Assembly: GCF_018449795.1 (NCBI RefSeq)
Contig: NZ_JAAVVE010000041.1
Location: 1-40,415 of the forward strand
Length of the DNA: 40,415 bases
Source: Sphingomonas sp. dw_22
GTDB taxonomy: Bacteria; Pseudomonadota; Alphaproteobacteria; Sphingomonadales; Sphingomonadaceae
Direction of reading: 5' to 3'
Part shown: positions 24,669-31,768 of the stretch, piece after piece
Position numbering within the stretch: position 1 is the first letter of the stretch
Layout: each line of letters starts with the position of its first letter
The notes under the pieces: generated by a model
The model's database searches: none
Seen by the model: the letters and a program-made list of their open reading frames with translations, nothing else
Told to the model about the DNA's origin: nothing
Translations under genes and position numbers: made by a program

Positions 24669-25589
24669 TCAGCTCTCCGGCAGGAAATCGGGAACGCTGA
24701 GATAGCGCTCGCCGGTGTCGTAGTTGAAGCCGAGCACGCGGCTGCCCTGGGGCAGCTCGGGGAGCTTCTGCTGGATCGCGGCCAGAGTCGCACCGGAGCT
24801 GATGCCGACCAGCAGCCCCTCCTCGCGCGCGGCGCGGCGGGCGAATTCCTTGGCGACCCCGGCATCGACCTTGATGACGCCGTCGATCGCATCGGTATGC
24901 AGGTTGCGCGGCACGAAGCCGGCGCCGATGCCCTGGATCGGATGCGGACCCGGCTGGCCGCCCGAGATCACCGGCGAAAGCTCGGGCTCGACGGCATAGA
25001 CCTTGAGGTTCGGCCAGCTCTTCTTGAGCGTCTCGGCGACGCCGGTGATGTGGCCGCCGGTGCCGACGCCGGTGATGACCACGTCGATCGGCGTATCCGC
25101 GAAGTCGTTCAGGATTTCCTGCGCCGTGGTGCGGGCGTGGACGTCGACATTCGCGGGGTTCTCGAACTGCTGCGGCATCCAGGCGCCGGGCGTGGTCTCG
25201 ACCAGCTCCATCGCCCGCTCGATCGCGCCCTTCATGCCCTTTTCGCGGGGCGTGAGGTCGAAGGTCGCGCCATAGGCGAGCATCAGGCGGCGGCGCTCGA
25301 GCGACATGCTTTCGGGCATCACCAGGATCAGCTTGTAGCCCTTCACCGCCGCGACCATCGCCAGGCCGACGCCGGTGTTGCCGCTGGTCGGCTCGATGAT
25401 CGTGCCGCCGGGCTTGAGGTCGCCCGAGGCCTCGGCCGCCTCGATCATCGCCAGCGCGATGCGGTCCTTGATCGAGCCGCCGGGGTTCGAGCGCTCGGAC
25501 TTGATCCAGACCTCGGCACCCGGGAACAGCTTCTGGACGCGGATATGCGGCGTGTTGCCGATCGTTTCGAGGATCGTGTTGGCCTTCAT
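24669..25589 (-). CDS. cysK: cysteine synthase
   Basis: 306 aa PLP enzyme making cysteine from O-acetylserine and sulfide. The PLP-binding Lys is in NPGGSIKDR; TSGNTGVGLAM and GVGTGGHITGV (phosphate-binding loop) follow. The ATG overlaps the stop of the upstream MFS gene (ATGA), with AAGGAG 8 nt before it, so the pair is translationally coupled. Confidence 0.95.
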   Translation of the reverse strand: MKANTILETIGNTPHIRVQKLFPGAEVWIKSERSNPGGSIKDRIALAMIEAAEASGDLKPGGTIIEPTSGNTGVGLAMVAAVKGYKLILVMPESMSLERRRLMLAYGATFDLTPREKGMKGAIERAMELVETTPGAWMPQQFENPANVDVHARTTAQEILNDFADTPIDVVITGVGTGGHITGVAETLKKSWPNLKVYAVEPELSPVISGGQPGPHPIQGIGAGFVPRNLHTDAIDGVIKVDAGVAKEFARRAAREEGLLVGISSGATLAAIQQKLPELPQGSRVLGFNYDTGERYLSVPDFLPES

Positions 25590-26908
25590 GTCGTCATCTC
25601 CTTGGGAGGAATCTCAAGATTGGCCGGTGGATCGAACGTGCGAGCCCGCCTCAGCTCGGGGAATAGCTTGGCCCATATCACCGTGACAAGCACCGCGCCC
25701 ACGCCGCCGCCGACGACTGCGGCCACCGGCCCGATCAGCGCGGCGAGGAAACCCGATTCGGCCTCGCCCAGCTCGTTCGACCCCGAGACGAACAGCGTCG
25801 ACACCGCGCCGACCCGGCCGCGCATCTCGTCCGGCGTATAGAGCTGGATCAGCGACTGGCGGACATAGACCGACACCATGTCGGCCGCGCCGAGCACGAA
25901 CAGGGCGACCAGCGAAAGGAGCACCGCCGGCGCGAAGTCGCTACCCACCGCGCCGGGGCCGAGCGCGGGCAGCAGCAGCGGCGCGGACAGGCCGAACACC
26001 ACTGTCGCCACGCCGAAGATGCCGACCGCCGTCAGCATCTTCTTGCCGACCTCGGTCCTGAGCGGGCGCCAGGAGAAGAAGATCGCGGTGACGACCGCGC
26101 CCAGCGCCGGCGCCGCGCGGAGATGGCCCAGCCCCGCCGAGCCGACCAGGAGGATGTCGCGGGCATAGACCGGCAGCATCGCCGTCGCCCCGCCGAGCAG
26201 CACGGCGAACAGGTCGAGCGAGATCGCACCCAGCACCAGCCGGTTGCCCCGGACATAATGGAGCCCGTCGATCATCTGCGCCCAGGGGCTGCCCACGAAC
26301 TTGCGGGCGGGACGCGGCACCGGCGAGATCAGCATGAGCATCAGCAGCGAGAGCAGGAACAGTCCGCTTGCGACGGCATAAGCGAGCCAGTCCGCGGCGG
26401 CATAGAGATAGCCGCCCATCGCCGGGCCGATCACCGTGCCCGCCTGCCAGGCGAGCGAGCTGAGCGCGATCGCGGTCGGCAGGATCGCCTTGGGCACCAG
26501 GTTCGGCGCCAGCGCGCCGAGCGCGGGGCTGGCGAAGGCGCGGGCGACGCCGAGCAGCGCGGCGATGCCGAACAGCGAGGTCAGGCCGATCGTGTGGCTA
26601 TAGGTCAGCCAGGCGAGGCTCAGCGCGCAGAACGCCTCGAGCGACACCGAGGCACGGGCGATCCAGCGCCGGTCGATACGATCGGCGACCCAGCCGGCGA
26701 ACAGCGACAGGACAAGCAGCGGCAGGAACTGGGCGACGCCGATCAGGCCGAGCTGGAACGACGCCTCCTTCACGCTCATCGTCTTGCGGGCGAGATCATA
26801 GACCTGCCACCCAATGACGATGACCATCGCCATCTGCCCCAAAGTGGCGGCGAGGCGAGCGACCCAATAAGCTCTGAAATTGGGGACGGCGAACGGATGC
26901 GAAGCCAT
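25586..26908 (-). CDS. MFS transporter (EntS-like), coupled to cysK
   Basis: 440 aa with about 12 membrane segments. The loop motif between TM2 and TM3 is FAGWVADRIDRRW. The family (MFS_3-like) consists of exporters such as the enterobactin exporter EntS, and of efflux pumps. ATG 26908 gives MASHPFAVPNFRAYW; an upstream extension is less likely. Its stop overlaps the cysK start, so a role in exporting a cysteine-pathway compound is possible but inferred only. Confidence 0.88.
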   Translation of the reverse strand: MASHPFAVPNFRAYWVARLAATLGQMAMVIVIGWQVYDLARKTMSVKEASFQLGLIGVAQFLPLLVLSLFAGWVADRIDRRWIARASVSLEAFCALSLAWLTYSHTIGLTSLFGIAALLGVARAFASPALGALAPNLVPKAILPTAIALSSLAWQAGTVIGPAMGGYLYAAADWLAYAVASGLFLLSLLMLMLISPVPRPARKFVGSPWAQMIDGLHYVRGNRLVLGAISLDLFAVLLGGATAMLPVYARDILLVGSAGLGHLRAAPALGAVVTAIFFSWRPLRTEVGKKMLTAVGIFGVATVVFGLSAPLLLPALGPGAVGSDFAPAVLLSLVALFVLGAADMVSVYVRQSLIQLYTPDEMRGRVGAVSTLFVSGSNELGEAESGFLAALIGPVAAVVGGGVGAVLVTVIWAKLFPELRRARTFDPPANLEIPPKEMTT

Positions 26909-26974
26909 GGCCGGCCTCTTGGCGCGCCGGGGCCGCCAGCGCAACGGTCGATTGTCCCGGTCTATACGAAAGCG

Positions 26975-28348
26975 TTAGCGCACCTGGGCCGGCTGGACCT
27001 GCTCGGTCTCCTCGCGGCGCGGGTTGCGGATTGCGGGGTTGAGGCGGGCAAGGCTGCACGCCCCGGCGACCAGCGCCAGTCCGGCGGCGACCAGTGGCGG
27101 GACCGAGCCCGAACCGATGCCGAGCGCCAGCAGCGCCGCGACCAATGTGGCGCCCACGGTCTGTCCCACCATCCGCGTCGTCGAGATGAGACCGCCCGCC
27201 GCGGCGGCACGGTCGATCGGGGCCGAACCGATGATGAGGCGGGCATTGGGCGAAAGGAACATGCCAAAGCCCGCGCCGGTGAGCGACATGCGCCAGGCGA
27301 TGTCGATCCAGCTCGGGTGGACGGGCAGAAAGGCGAGCAGCACCAGCCCGGTGACGGCGATCGCCATGCCGATGCCGCCCAGCGCACCGGCGGGGTAGCG
27401 ATCCGAGAGCGAGCCCGCGATCGGCGCCACGAACATCGTCGTGAGCGGCCACGGGGCGATTACCGCGCCGACCTCGGACGGAGCGAAGCCGTAGCTGTGC
27501 TGGAGGCGGAAGGGGAGCGAGAGCAGCAGCGTCATCGTCGCGATGAAGGCAGTGAAGGCGCCGATCGTGGACAGCGCCAGCACGGGCCGGCCGAGCAGGT
27601 CGACCGGCAGGATCGGCTTCGGCTCGTGGCGCTCGCGGCGCACGAAGATCAGGCCGATGAACGCGCCCGCCACGACAATCGCGGCGGAGACCACCGGGCT
27701 GTCCCCATGGACGCCGCTTTCGAGACCGCCGATCACCAGCCCGAACATCGCCGCGCAGAGCAAGGCGCCGAGTATGTCGAACGGCGCGCTGCTGCGCGGC
27801 GTATCGGGCAGTGCGCGGCCGAGCGCCAGGCTCAGCACCGCAAAGGGAACCGCCGAGGCGAAGACCCAGGGCCAGGGTCCGAGGCCCAGCACCAGCCCGC
27901 CCAGCGTCGGTGCCAGCGCGGCGGCGCTCGACACCACCACCGAATTGAGGCCGAGGCCGCGCCCCAGATGCTGGGGCGGATAGACCTGGCGGATCAGCGC
28001 CGAGGAAACGCTGAGCGCCGCCGCGGCGCCCACTGCCTGTGCCGCCCGGACGATCAGCAGGAAGGGCAGGCTCTGGGCGAAGAAGCAGAGGATCGTGGCG
28101 ATGGTGAAGACGATCTGGCCGCCCTGATAGAGCCGCTTGAGGCCGATCCGGTCTCCCAGCCCCGAAAAGGGCAGGAGCATCATCACCAGCACGAGCTGAT
28201 AGACGGTCACCACCGCCACCGCCGCCGAGGAATCGACGTGCAGGTCACGGGCAATGGTGGGCAGGGCCACGGTGGCGATCGCGCCGTCGATCACCACCAA
28301 AGCGGTTCCGAACGAAATGGCGGCGATCGCACGGAGGCGGCGGGGCAT
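26975..28348 (-). CDS. MFS transporter, DHA2 (14-TM drug:H+ antiporter) type
   Basis: 457 aa, rich in hydrophobic segments, with the motif GLGDRIGLKRLYQGG between TM2 and TM3 and the second-half GSLSDRYPAGALGG. The length fits the 14-TM DHA2 family, which exports drugs and other hydrophobic compounds. AAGG precedes ATG 28348. It is 66 bp upstream of the MFS-cysK pair on the same strand, so all three may be one transcript. Confidence 0.88.
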   Translation of the reverse strand: MPRRLRAIAAISFGTALVVIDGAIATVALPTIARDLHVDSSAAVAVVTVYQLVLVMMLLPFSGLGDRIGLKRLYQGGQIVFTIATILCFFAQSLPFLLIVRAAQAVGAAAALSVSSALIRQVYPPQHLGRGLGLNSVVVSSAAALAPTLGGLVLGLGPWPWVFASAVPFAVLSLALGRALPDTPRSSAPFDILGALLCAAMFGLVIGGLESGVHGDSPVVSAAIVVAGAFIGLIFVRRERHEPKPILPVDLLGRPVLALSTIGAFTAFIATMTLLLSLPFRLQHSYGFAPSEVGAVIAPWPLTTMFVAPIAGSLSDRYPAGALGGIGMAIAVTGLVLLAFLPVHPSWIDIAWRMSLTGAGFGMFLSPNARLIIGSAPIDRAAAAGGLISTTRMVGQTVGATLVAALLALGIGSGSVPPLVAAGLALVAGACSLARLNPAIRNPRREETEQVQPAQVR

Positions 28349-28408
28349 GGGAAGGCCTTCGGTCACGAAGCGCTCATCGCTCGAACCGGCCCGCAGTTCC
28401 ACCCCAAA

Positions 28409-28433
28409 GGAACCTGATCGCCGTCGGCTGGTT
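28409..28433 (+). promoter_or_regulatory. candidate EcfG-type (general stress) promoter
   Basis: GGAAC (28409-28413), a 16-bp spacer and GGTT (28430-28433), close to the alphaproteobacterial EcfG consensus GGAAC-N16/17-CGTT. A transcript would start near 28441 and reach the 25-codon ORF at 28473 after about 30 nt. It also lies in the leader of the divergent DHA2 gene. Confidence 0.42.
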
Positions 28434-28472
28434 CGTATGTCCTGGAAATCAATCGGTTAGGAGAAAATCGAA

Positions 28473-28550
28473 ATGGGCAAGGGTATCCTGTTGTGGCTGC
28501 TGGGGATTCCGATCCCGATCATCATCCTGCTGCTGTTGTTCTGGCACTAG
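28473..28550 (+). CDS. 25-aa hydrophobic membrane peptide
   Basis: MGKGILLWLLGIPIPIIILL followed by LLFWH. A short basic start, then a continuous hydrophobic stretch with two prolines in the middle, suggests one membrane span. AGGAG lies 9 nt before the ATG. Too short for the usual gene finders. Peptides of this kind (GKG-LLLW, IPIPII) are recurrent in Proteobacteria; that memory is not verified here. A GGAAC-type promoter precedes it and a strong hairpin follows 33 bp after the stop. Confidence 0.78.
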   Translation: MGKGILLWLLGIPIPIIILLLLFWH

Positions 28551-28583
28551 GGACGGGTGCGCGGTGAAGTTGCCTGGTTCCTT

Positions 28584-28613
28584 CGTCACCCCGGCGGAAG
28601 TGCCGGGGTGACG
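28584..28613. repeat. REP-like hairpin, probable terminator of the small peptide gene
   Basis: CGTCACCCCGGC, loop GGAAGT, then GCCGGGGTGACG: a perfect 12-bp stem. No T-run follows. It is nearly identical in its arms to 19799-19828. It lies 33 bp downstream of the 25-aa peptide stop. Confidence 0.78.
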
Positions 28614-28729
28614 GATAAGGGCCGGGCCGGTTGACCAAGTTGACTCGACTCGAGCGTCTTTCCACGCGGTTTGCCCGCACGTTTCCGGAATGCCGACGAT
28701 GAGAAAGAGCCGGTCCTTCGCTCTGCTCT

Positions 28730-28743
28730 CAAATCCTATTTTG
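28730..28743. repeat. dispersed AT-rich repeat, copy B
   Basis: CAAATCCTATTTTG, containing the same 13-mer as copies A (20725-20742) and C (31537-31549). CAAA and TTTG can pair. It lies 26 bp beyond the stop of the Bax-inhibitor-1 gene, which is transcribed toward it. Confidence 0.7.
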
Positions 28744-28769
28744 CAAGGCCGACGATCGCCACCGCCGGC

Positions 28770-29486
28770 TCATTCCTCGCGCTGGCCGATCAGTTGCAGC
28801 AGGAGCTGGAACAGGTTGATGAGGTTCAGATAGAGCGACAGCGCGCCCATGATCGCGAGCTTCTCGGTCCCCTGGGTTCCGGCATAGGCGAGATACTCGC
28901 TCTTCAGCCGCTGCGTGTCCCAGGCGGTGAGGCCGGTGAAGACCAGCACGCCGGCGACCGAGATCGCCGTCTGGAGCAGGCTCGATCCGATGAACAGATT
29001 GACCAGGCTCACCGCGATCACGGCGAACAGGCCGATCATCAGGAAGGTCGAGAAGCGCGAGAGATCGGTCTTGGTGGTGTAGCCCCACAGGCTCAGGCCC
29101 AGGAACAGCGCCGCCGCCGCGAAGAAGGCCGTGGCGATGCTGAGATCGGTGAAGACCAGGAAGATGCTGGCCATCGACACGCCCATCACCGCCGCGAAGG
29201 CGAAGAAGGCGGTCCGCGCGCCGGCGACGGTCATGCGATCGATGCGGAAGGTGAAGAAGAACACGAAGGCGAGCGGCGCCAGCATCGCCACCCATTTGAG
29301 CGGGGTGCCGAAGATCGGGCCGTAGAGCGCCGGCGTGCTCGCCACGAGCAGGGCGACCAGGCCGGTGAGGCCCAGGCCGAGCGCCATGGTGCGATAGATG
29401 CCGAGCATGTAGCGGCGCAGCCCCTCATGGAGCGCGGCGCCCTGGGCTTGGGACGACGGGACGCGATAGGATGCGGGTTCGAACAA
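28770..29486 (-). CDS. Bax inhibitor-1/YccA-family membrane protein
   Basis: 238 aa with seven hydrophobic segments, the last followed by the usual LYLNLINLFQLLLQL signature of the family. TTG start at 29486 with AAGGAG 7 nt upstream; no ATG is available before the first transmembrane segment. BI-1 proteins are pH-sensitive Ca2+/ion channel-like proteins or modulators of membrane proteases. It follows the DUF465 gene by 12 bp. Confidence 0.92.
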   Translation of the reverse strand: MFEPASYRVPSSQAQGAALHEGLRRYMLGIYRTMALGLGLTGLVALLVASTPALYGPIFGTPLKWVAMLAPLAFVFFFTFRIDRMTVAGARTAFFAFAAVMGVSMASIFLVFTDLSIATAFFAAAALFLGLSLWGYTTKTDLSRFSTFLMIGLFAVIAVSLVNLFIGSSLLQTAISVAGVLVFTGLTAWDTQRLKSEYLAYAGTQGTEKLAIMGALSLYLNLINLFQLLLQLIGQREE

Positions 29487-29498
29487 GGCGGGTCTCCT

Positions 29499-29720
29499 TC
29501 AGATCCGGGCGGGACGGGCGCGGCCCAGCGCCAGGCGGGCGACGCTGCGCATCTCGGCGGCGTCGGGGAAATAGCGGAACAGCCGGTCCTTGATGGCCAG
29601 CCGCTCCTTCTTGAGCCGGTTCAGGCGGAGCTGGTCCGGCATGCGGCGGGCGAGCTCGCGCCGTATCTCGCGATTCAGGACGCGGTGGGCGGCGATCAGC
29701 CGCTCGATCAGGGTATTCAT
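29499..29720 (-). CDS. DUF465 (YdcH-like) small protein
   Basis: 73 aa, basic and helical (LIAAHRVLNREIRRELARR, then LNRLKKERLAIKDRL). Proteins of this family are short helical-hairpin, coiled-coil-like proteins. AAGAGG precedes ATG 29720. It is coupled to the Bax-inhibitor-1 homologue downstream. Function unknown. Confidence 0.85.
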   Translation of the reverse strand: MNTLIERLIAAHRVLNREIRRELARRMPDQLRLNRLKKERLAIKDRLFRYFPDAAEMRSVARLALGRARPARI

Positions 29721-29815
29721 AAGCCTCTTTCCATCGATGTTGCATCGATCGAGCGGCTCGGCGGGGAGGGGCGGTTAGGGGGAAGGGCCACCGTCCTGCA
29801 CCGAGCACGCTCGAT

Positions 29816-29871
29816 GCGGTCCGACATCACGAGGGCTTGCTGTAAGCCCTCGCCAGAGGGGCCCGGTCCGC
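29816..29871 (-). ncRNA. candidate structured leader RNA of the DUF465-BI-1 operon
   Basis: Outer arms GCGGTCCG (29816-29823) and CGGTCCGC (29864-29871) pair except for one T-T mismatch. Inside is a perfect 8-bp hairpin, GAGGGCTT GCTGT AAGCCCTC (29831-29851). It lies about 100 nt upstream of the DUF465 start and could be its 5' leader or a separate small RNA. The strand is not certain; I give the strand of the downstream operon. No family recognised. Confidence 0.4.
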
Positions 29872-29982
29872 TCTTCGAGGATAGGGCGGGGGCAGGCGGG
29901 GTTCAAGGCGCCGCTTGTAACGAAATGTTGCTGTGGAAGCGATCGGGGTGCCGCCTTTTTCGGGTGGCACCCCGGGGGTTGG

Positions 29983-30507
29983 TTACTGGCAGGTGACCTG
30001 CTGGTTGTTGCGATCGACCGAGCTGCCGATCGCCGCGCCCGCGATCGCGCCGAGCAGCGTGCCGACGGTGCGCGAATGGCGGTTCGAGATGGCGTTGCCG
30101 AACAGGCCGCCCGCGGCGCCGCCGACGATCAGGCCGGTCGTGCCGTCGTTGCGGCGGCAATAATAGCGGCCGTCCTGCCCGCGATAGACGCGGTCCTCGG
30201 CGCCGAGCACGCGCTGGGGGCCGGGGCGATAATAGCGGGACGCATCGTAATCTCCCTCGTCGCGCTCGTCGTCATAGCCCGGGCGGGGCGGCGGGCCGTA
30301 ATCGGCGCGGCTGGCGCGGAACTGGCGATAGCGCTCGATCGCGTTCTGGAACGCCTCATATTCGGCATCGAAGCGGCGCTGGGCCGCGTCGAACCGGGCC
30401 TCCTCGTCCTGCGGCCCCGCATAGCGCGTCGCGGTCTGCGCCGCGGCGGGGGCGGCGATGGCGAGGCAGCTCGCGGCCAGCGCCGCAAAGCCCATGACGT
30501 GTTTCAT
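29983..30507 (-). CDS. exported glycine-zipper protein
   Basis: 174 aa with a signal peptide (ends APAAAQ). A charged helical middle (EEARFDAAQRRFDAEYEAF) is followed by a glycine-zipper hydrophobic segment (GLIVGGAAGGLFGNAI and GTLLGAIAGAAIGSSVD), typical of 2TM glycine-zipper envelope proteins. Two cysteines flank it. AAGGAG lies 9 nt before the ATG. A GGAAC-type promoter is upstream, which fits a stress-induced envelope protein. Function unknown. Confidence 0.87.
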   Translation of the reverse strand: MKHVMGFAALAASCLAIAAPAAAQTATRYAGPQDEEARFDAAQRRFDAEYEAFQNAIERYRQFRASRADYGPPPRPGYDDERDEGDYDASRYYRPGPQRVLGAEDRVYRGQDGRYYCRRNDGTTGLIVGGAAGGLFGNAISNRHSRTVGTLLGAIAGAAIGSSVDRNNQQVTCQ

Positions 30508-30535
30508 TGTCGTGCTCTCCTTCAGGTGCAGCCGG

Positions 30536-30561
30536 TACGGCTAGAGGCTGCGAAACGTTCC
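30536..30561 (-). promoter_or_regulatory. candidate EcfG-type promoter of the glycine-zipper gene
   Basis: On the minus strand, GGAAC (30561-30557), 17-bp spacer, CGTA (30539-30536); consensus is GGAAC-N16/17-CGTT. A start near 30529 would leave a 20-nt leader containing the AAGGAG ribosome site. Confidence 0.4.
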
Positions 30562-30677
30562 GGCAACATGCGTGAAGGGCGGCTGAATGACGGCCCCGGG
30601 CGAGCGAAAATCCTGCATCCAGGCCGGCGCGGGGCCGTGCAATGGACATCGCATAGTGGGTTAATCGGATTTCAGGC

Positions 30678-30706
30678 TTGCTGCATCGCAGCATCTTGCC
30701 CATAAT
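30678..30706 (+). promoter_or_regulatory. sigma-70-type promoter, probably leaderless
   Basis: TTGCTG (30678-30683), a 17-bp spacer and CATAAT (30701-30706). The ATG of the WYL-like gene is 7 nt after the -10, so the expected transcription start coincides with the start codon. No Shine-Dalgarno is present before the ATG, in line with a leaderless mRNA. Confidence 0.55.
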
Positions 30707-30713
30707 TGTCTGT

Positions 30714-31073
30714 ATGAAACTGAGCCTCGAACCCGATCCTGCGCCCGCGCCCGTGAACAACACGCCGACCGTGCTTGAGGGAATCGTGCGCCAGCGCTGC
30801 CTGTCCGCCACCTATAACCGCACGCGGATGATCCTGGCCCCGCACATTCTCTACACCCGCCACGGCGCGCTCTATGTCGACGGCGTGGTCGTCTCGCGCG
30901 AGGGCATGCTGCCGCGCGAGGAGAAGGTGGGAACGTTCAAGCTCGACGGGCTGAAGGATCTGACGGTGCTGGAGCGGGCGTTCGAGATCAGCACGCTGTA
31001 CGATGCGGGGCTGGAGAAATACCAGGGCGAGACGCTGATGGCGGTGGAGCCGGGGGCGGCTGCGGCGAGCTGA
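30714..31073 (+). CDS. stand-alone WYL-like domain protein
   Basis: 119 aa. The body resembles a WYL domain: VRQRCLSATYNRTRMILAPH (Arg, Tyr and Pro-His positions), then GALYVDGVVVSREGM, and the last third GTFKLDGLKDLTVLERAF. WYL domains bind nucleotides or ssDNA and usually sit behind an HTH in transcription factors; here there is no HTH. Function unknown. The weak start without Shine-Dalgarno is explained by a leaderless promoter. Confidence 0.65.
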   Translation: MKLSLEPDPAPAPVNNTPTVLEGIVRQRCLSATYNRTRMILAPHILYTRHGALYVDGVVVSREGMLPREEKVGTFKLDGLKDLTVLERAFEISTLYDAGLEKYQGETLMAVEPGAAAAS

Positions 31074-31139
31074 AGGCAGGCGAGCTTGGCGAAATTGACT
31101 AAGTTCCTGGTAATGCGATTCATCTCGTAGGTTTCTTCC

Positions 31140-31516
31140 GAGGCAGTTCGGCGGTGTGGCGAGCGCGGCCAGCGCCATGCGGAAGTCCGGGCGGCGGATC
31201 GTGCCGATCTGCTTGCCGCGATAATAGCGCGGGATGGTGATGCCGTTAATCGCGTGGTCCATCGCTGCTCGAAGAGGTTGTCATAGCCCATCTGAAGCGC
31301 GCAGTCCCAAGCCGCGGCGAGGACTTCCGCGCCGGGGCGATCACGCAGCGCATCGGCGCGGCGGACTGCTTGCCCATCCCCATTGCACGGACGGCATGGG
31401 TGACGCTGCCGATGACGGCGAGCGCATGGATTAAGTCGCGCTGCCGGCGCGGCGTCCAGCTGTCATAGCGGGCAGACGCTGTGGGGACGGATGGGAAGGT
31501 GAGGGGACTCGCGCAT
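31140..31516 (-). pseudogene. frameshifted remnant of an HTH-type accessory protein gene
   Basis: Read on the minus strand in successive frames: MRESPHLPIRP, then RYDSWTPRRQRDLIHALAVI and GSVTHAVRAMGMGKQSA, then DALRDRPGAEVLAAAWDCAL, then AMDHAINGITIPRYYRGKQI and GTIRRPDFRMALAAL. The pieces read as one protein of the HTH-plus-tail kind often found on mobile or accessory DNA in sphingomonads, broken by two clear frameshifts, a possible third near the start, and no proper stop. Decayed gene; family assignment by resemblance only. Confidence 0.6.
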
Positions 31517-31536
31517 CTGCGAGCGTATTTCAGGCG

Positions 31537-31549
31537 AAATCCTATTTTG
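31537..31549. repeat. dispersed AT-rich repeat, copy C
   Basis: AAATCCTATTTTG, the same 13-mer as copies A and B. It lies next to a 6-bp GC hairpin at 31553-31568, between the decayed gene and the antitoxin gene. Confidence 0.68.
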
Positions 31550-31552
31550 GAA

Positions 31553-31568
31553 GGGCCGGTTCCCGGCC
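31553..31568. terminator. GC hairpin downstream of the orphan antitoxin
   Basis: GGGCCGGTTCCCGGCC: stem GGCCGG/CCGGCC with loop TTC, 8 bp after the antitoxin stop on the minus strand. No long T-run, so its terminator role is tentative. Confidence 0.45.
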
Positions 31569-31576
31569 AAGGTTTC

Positions 31577-31723
31577 TCAGGTGGCAGAAGGTGTCGCGGG
31601 GATCAGCCGTGCCACGAGCTTTCCATTGCGCGTCAGGCCAATAACCTCTCCCGCTTCTACGCGATCAAGAAGCGTATCGAGCATCGCCGCTGCCTGATCG
31701 ACTTCATAGAGCGCGATGCGCAC
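31577..31723 (-). CDS. orphan Phd/YefM-type antitoxin
   Basis: 48 aa from GTG 31723; it opens VRIALYEVDQAAAMLDTLLD and continues RVEAGEVIGLTRNGKLVARL. This is the short N-terminal-type Phd fold (beta strand, helix, GE-V-LTRNGK-VARL) that binds operator DNA and a toxin of the VapC/Doc class. GGGAG precedes the GTG at about 9 nt. No toxin gene follows: the downstream DNA is a hairpin, the AT-rich repeat and a pseudogene. The antitoxin has therefore lost its partner or works alone. Confidence 0.72.
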   Translation of the reverse strand: MRIALYEVDQAAAMLDTLLDRVEAGEVIGLTRNGKLVARLIPATPSAT

Positions 31724-31768
31724 CGTGCAGATCTCCCATCATCTTTGGAATAGAACTATGTTGTCGAG

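Noticed and set aside
26123..28417. A 764-codon frame antisense to two MFS genes
   Set aside because: Arg/Glu-rich shadow composition; the transporter genes on the other strand have clear motifs.
29831..29851. Rho-independent terminator
   Set aside because: Perfect hairpin but no T-run; treated as part of a leader structure.
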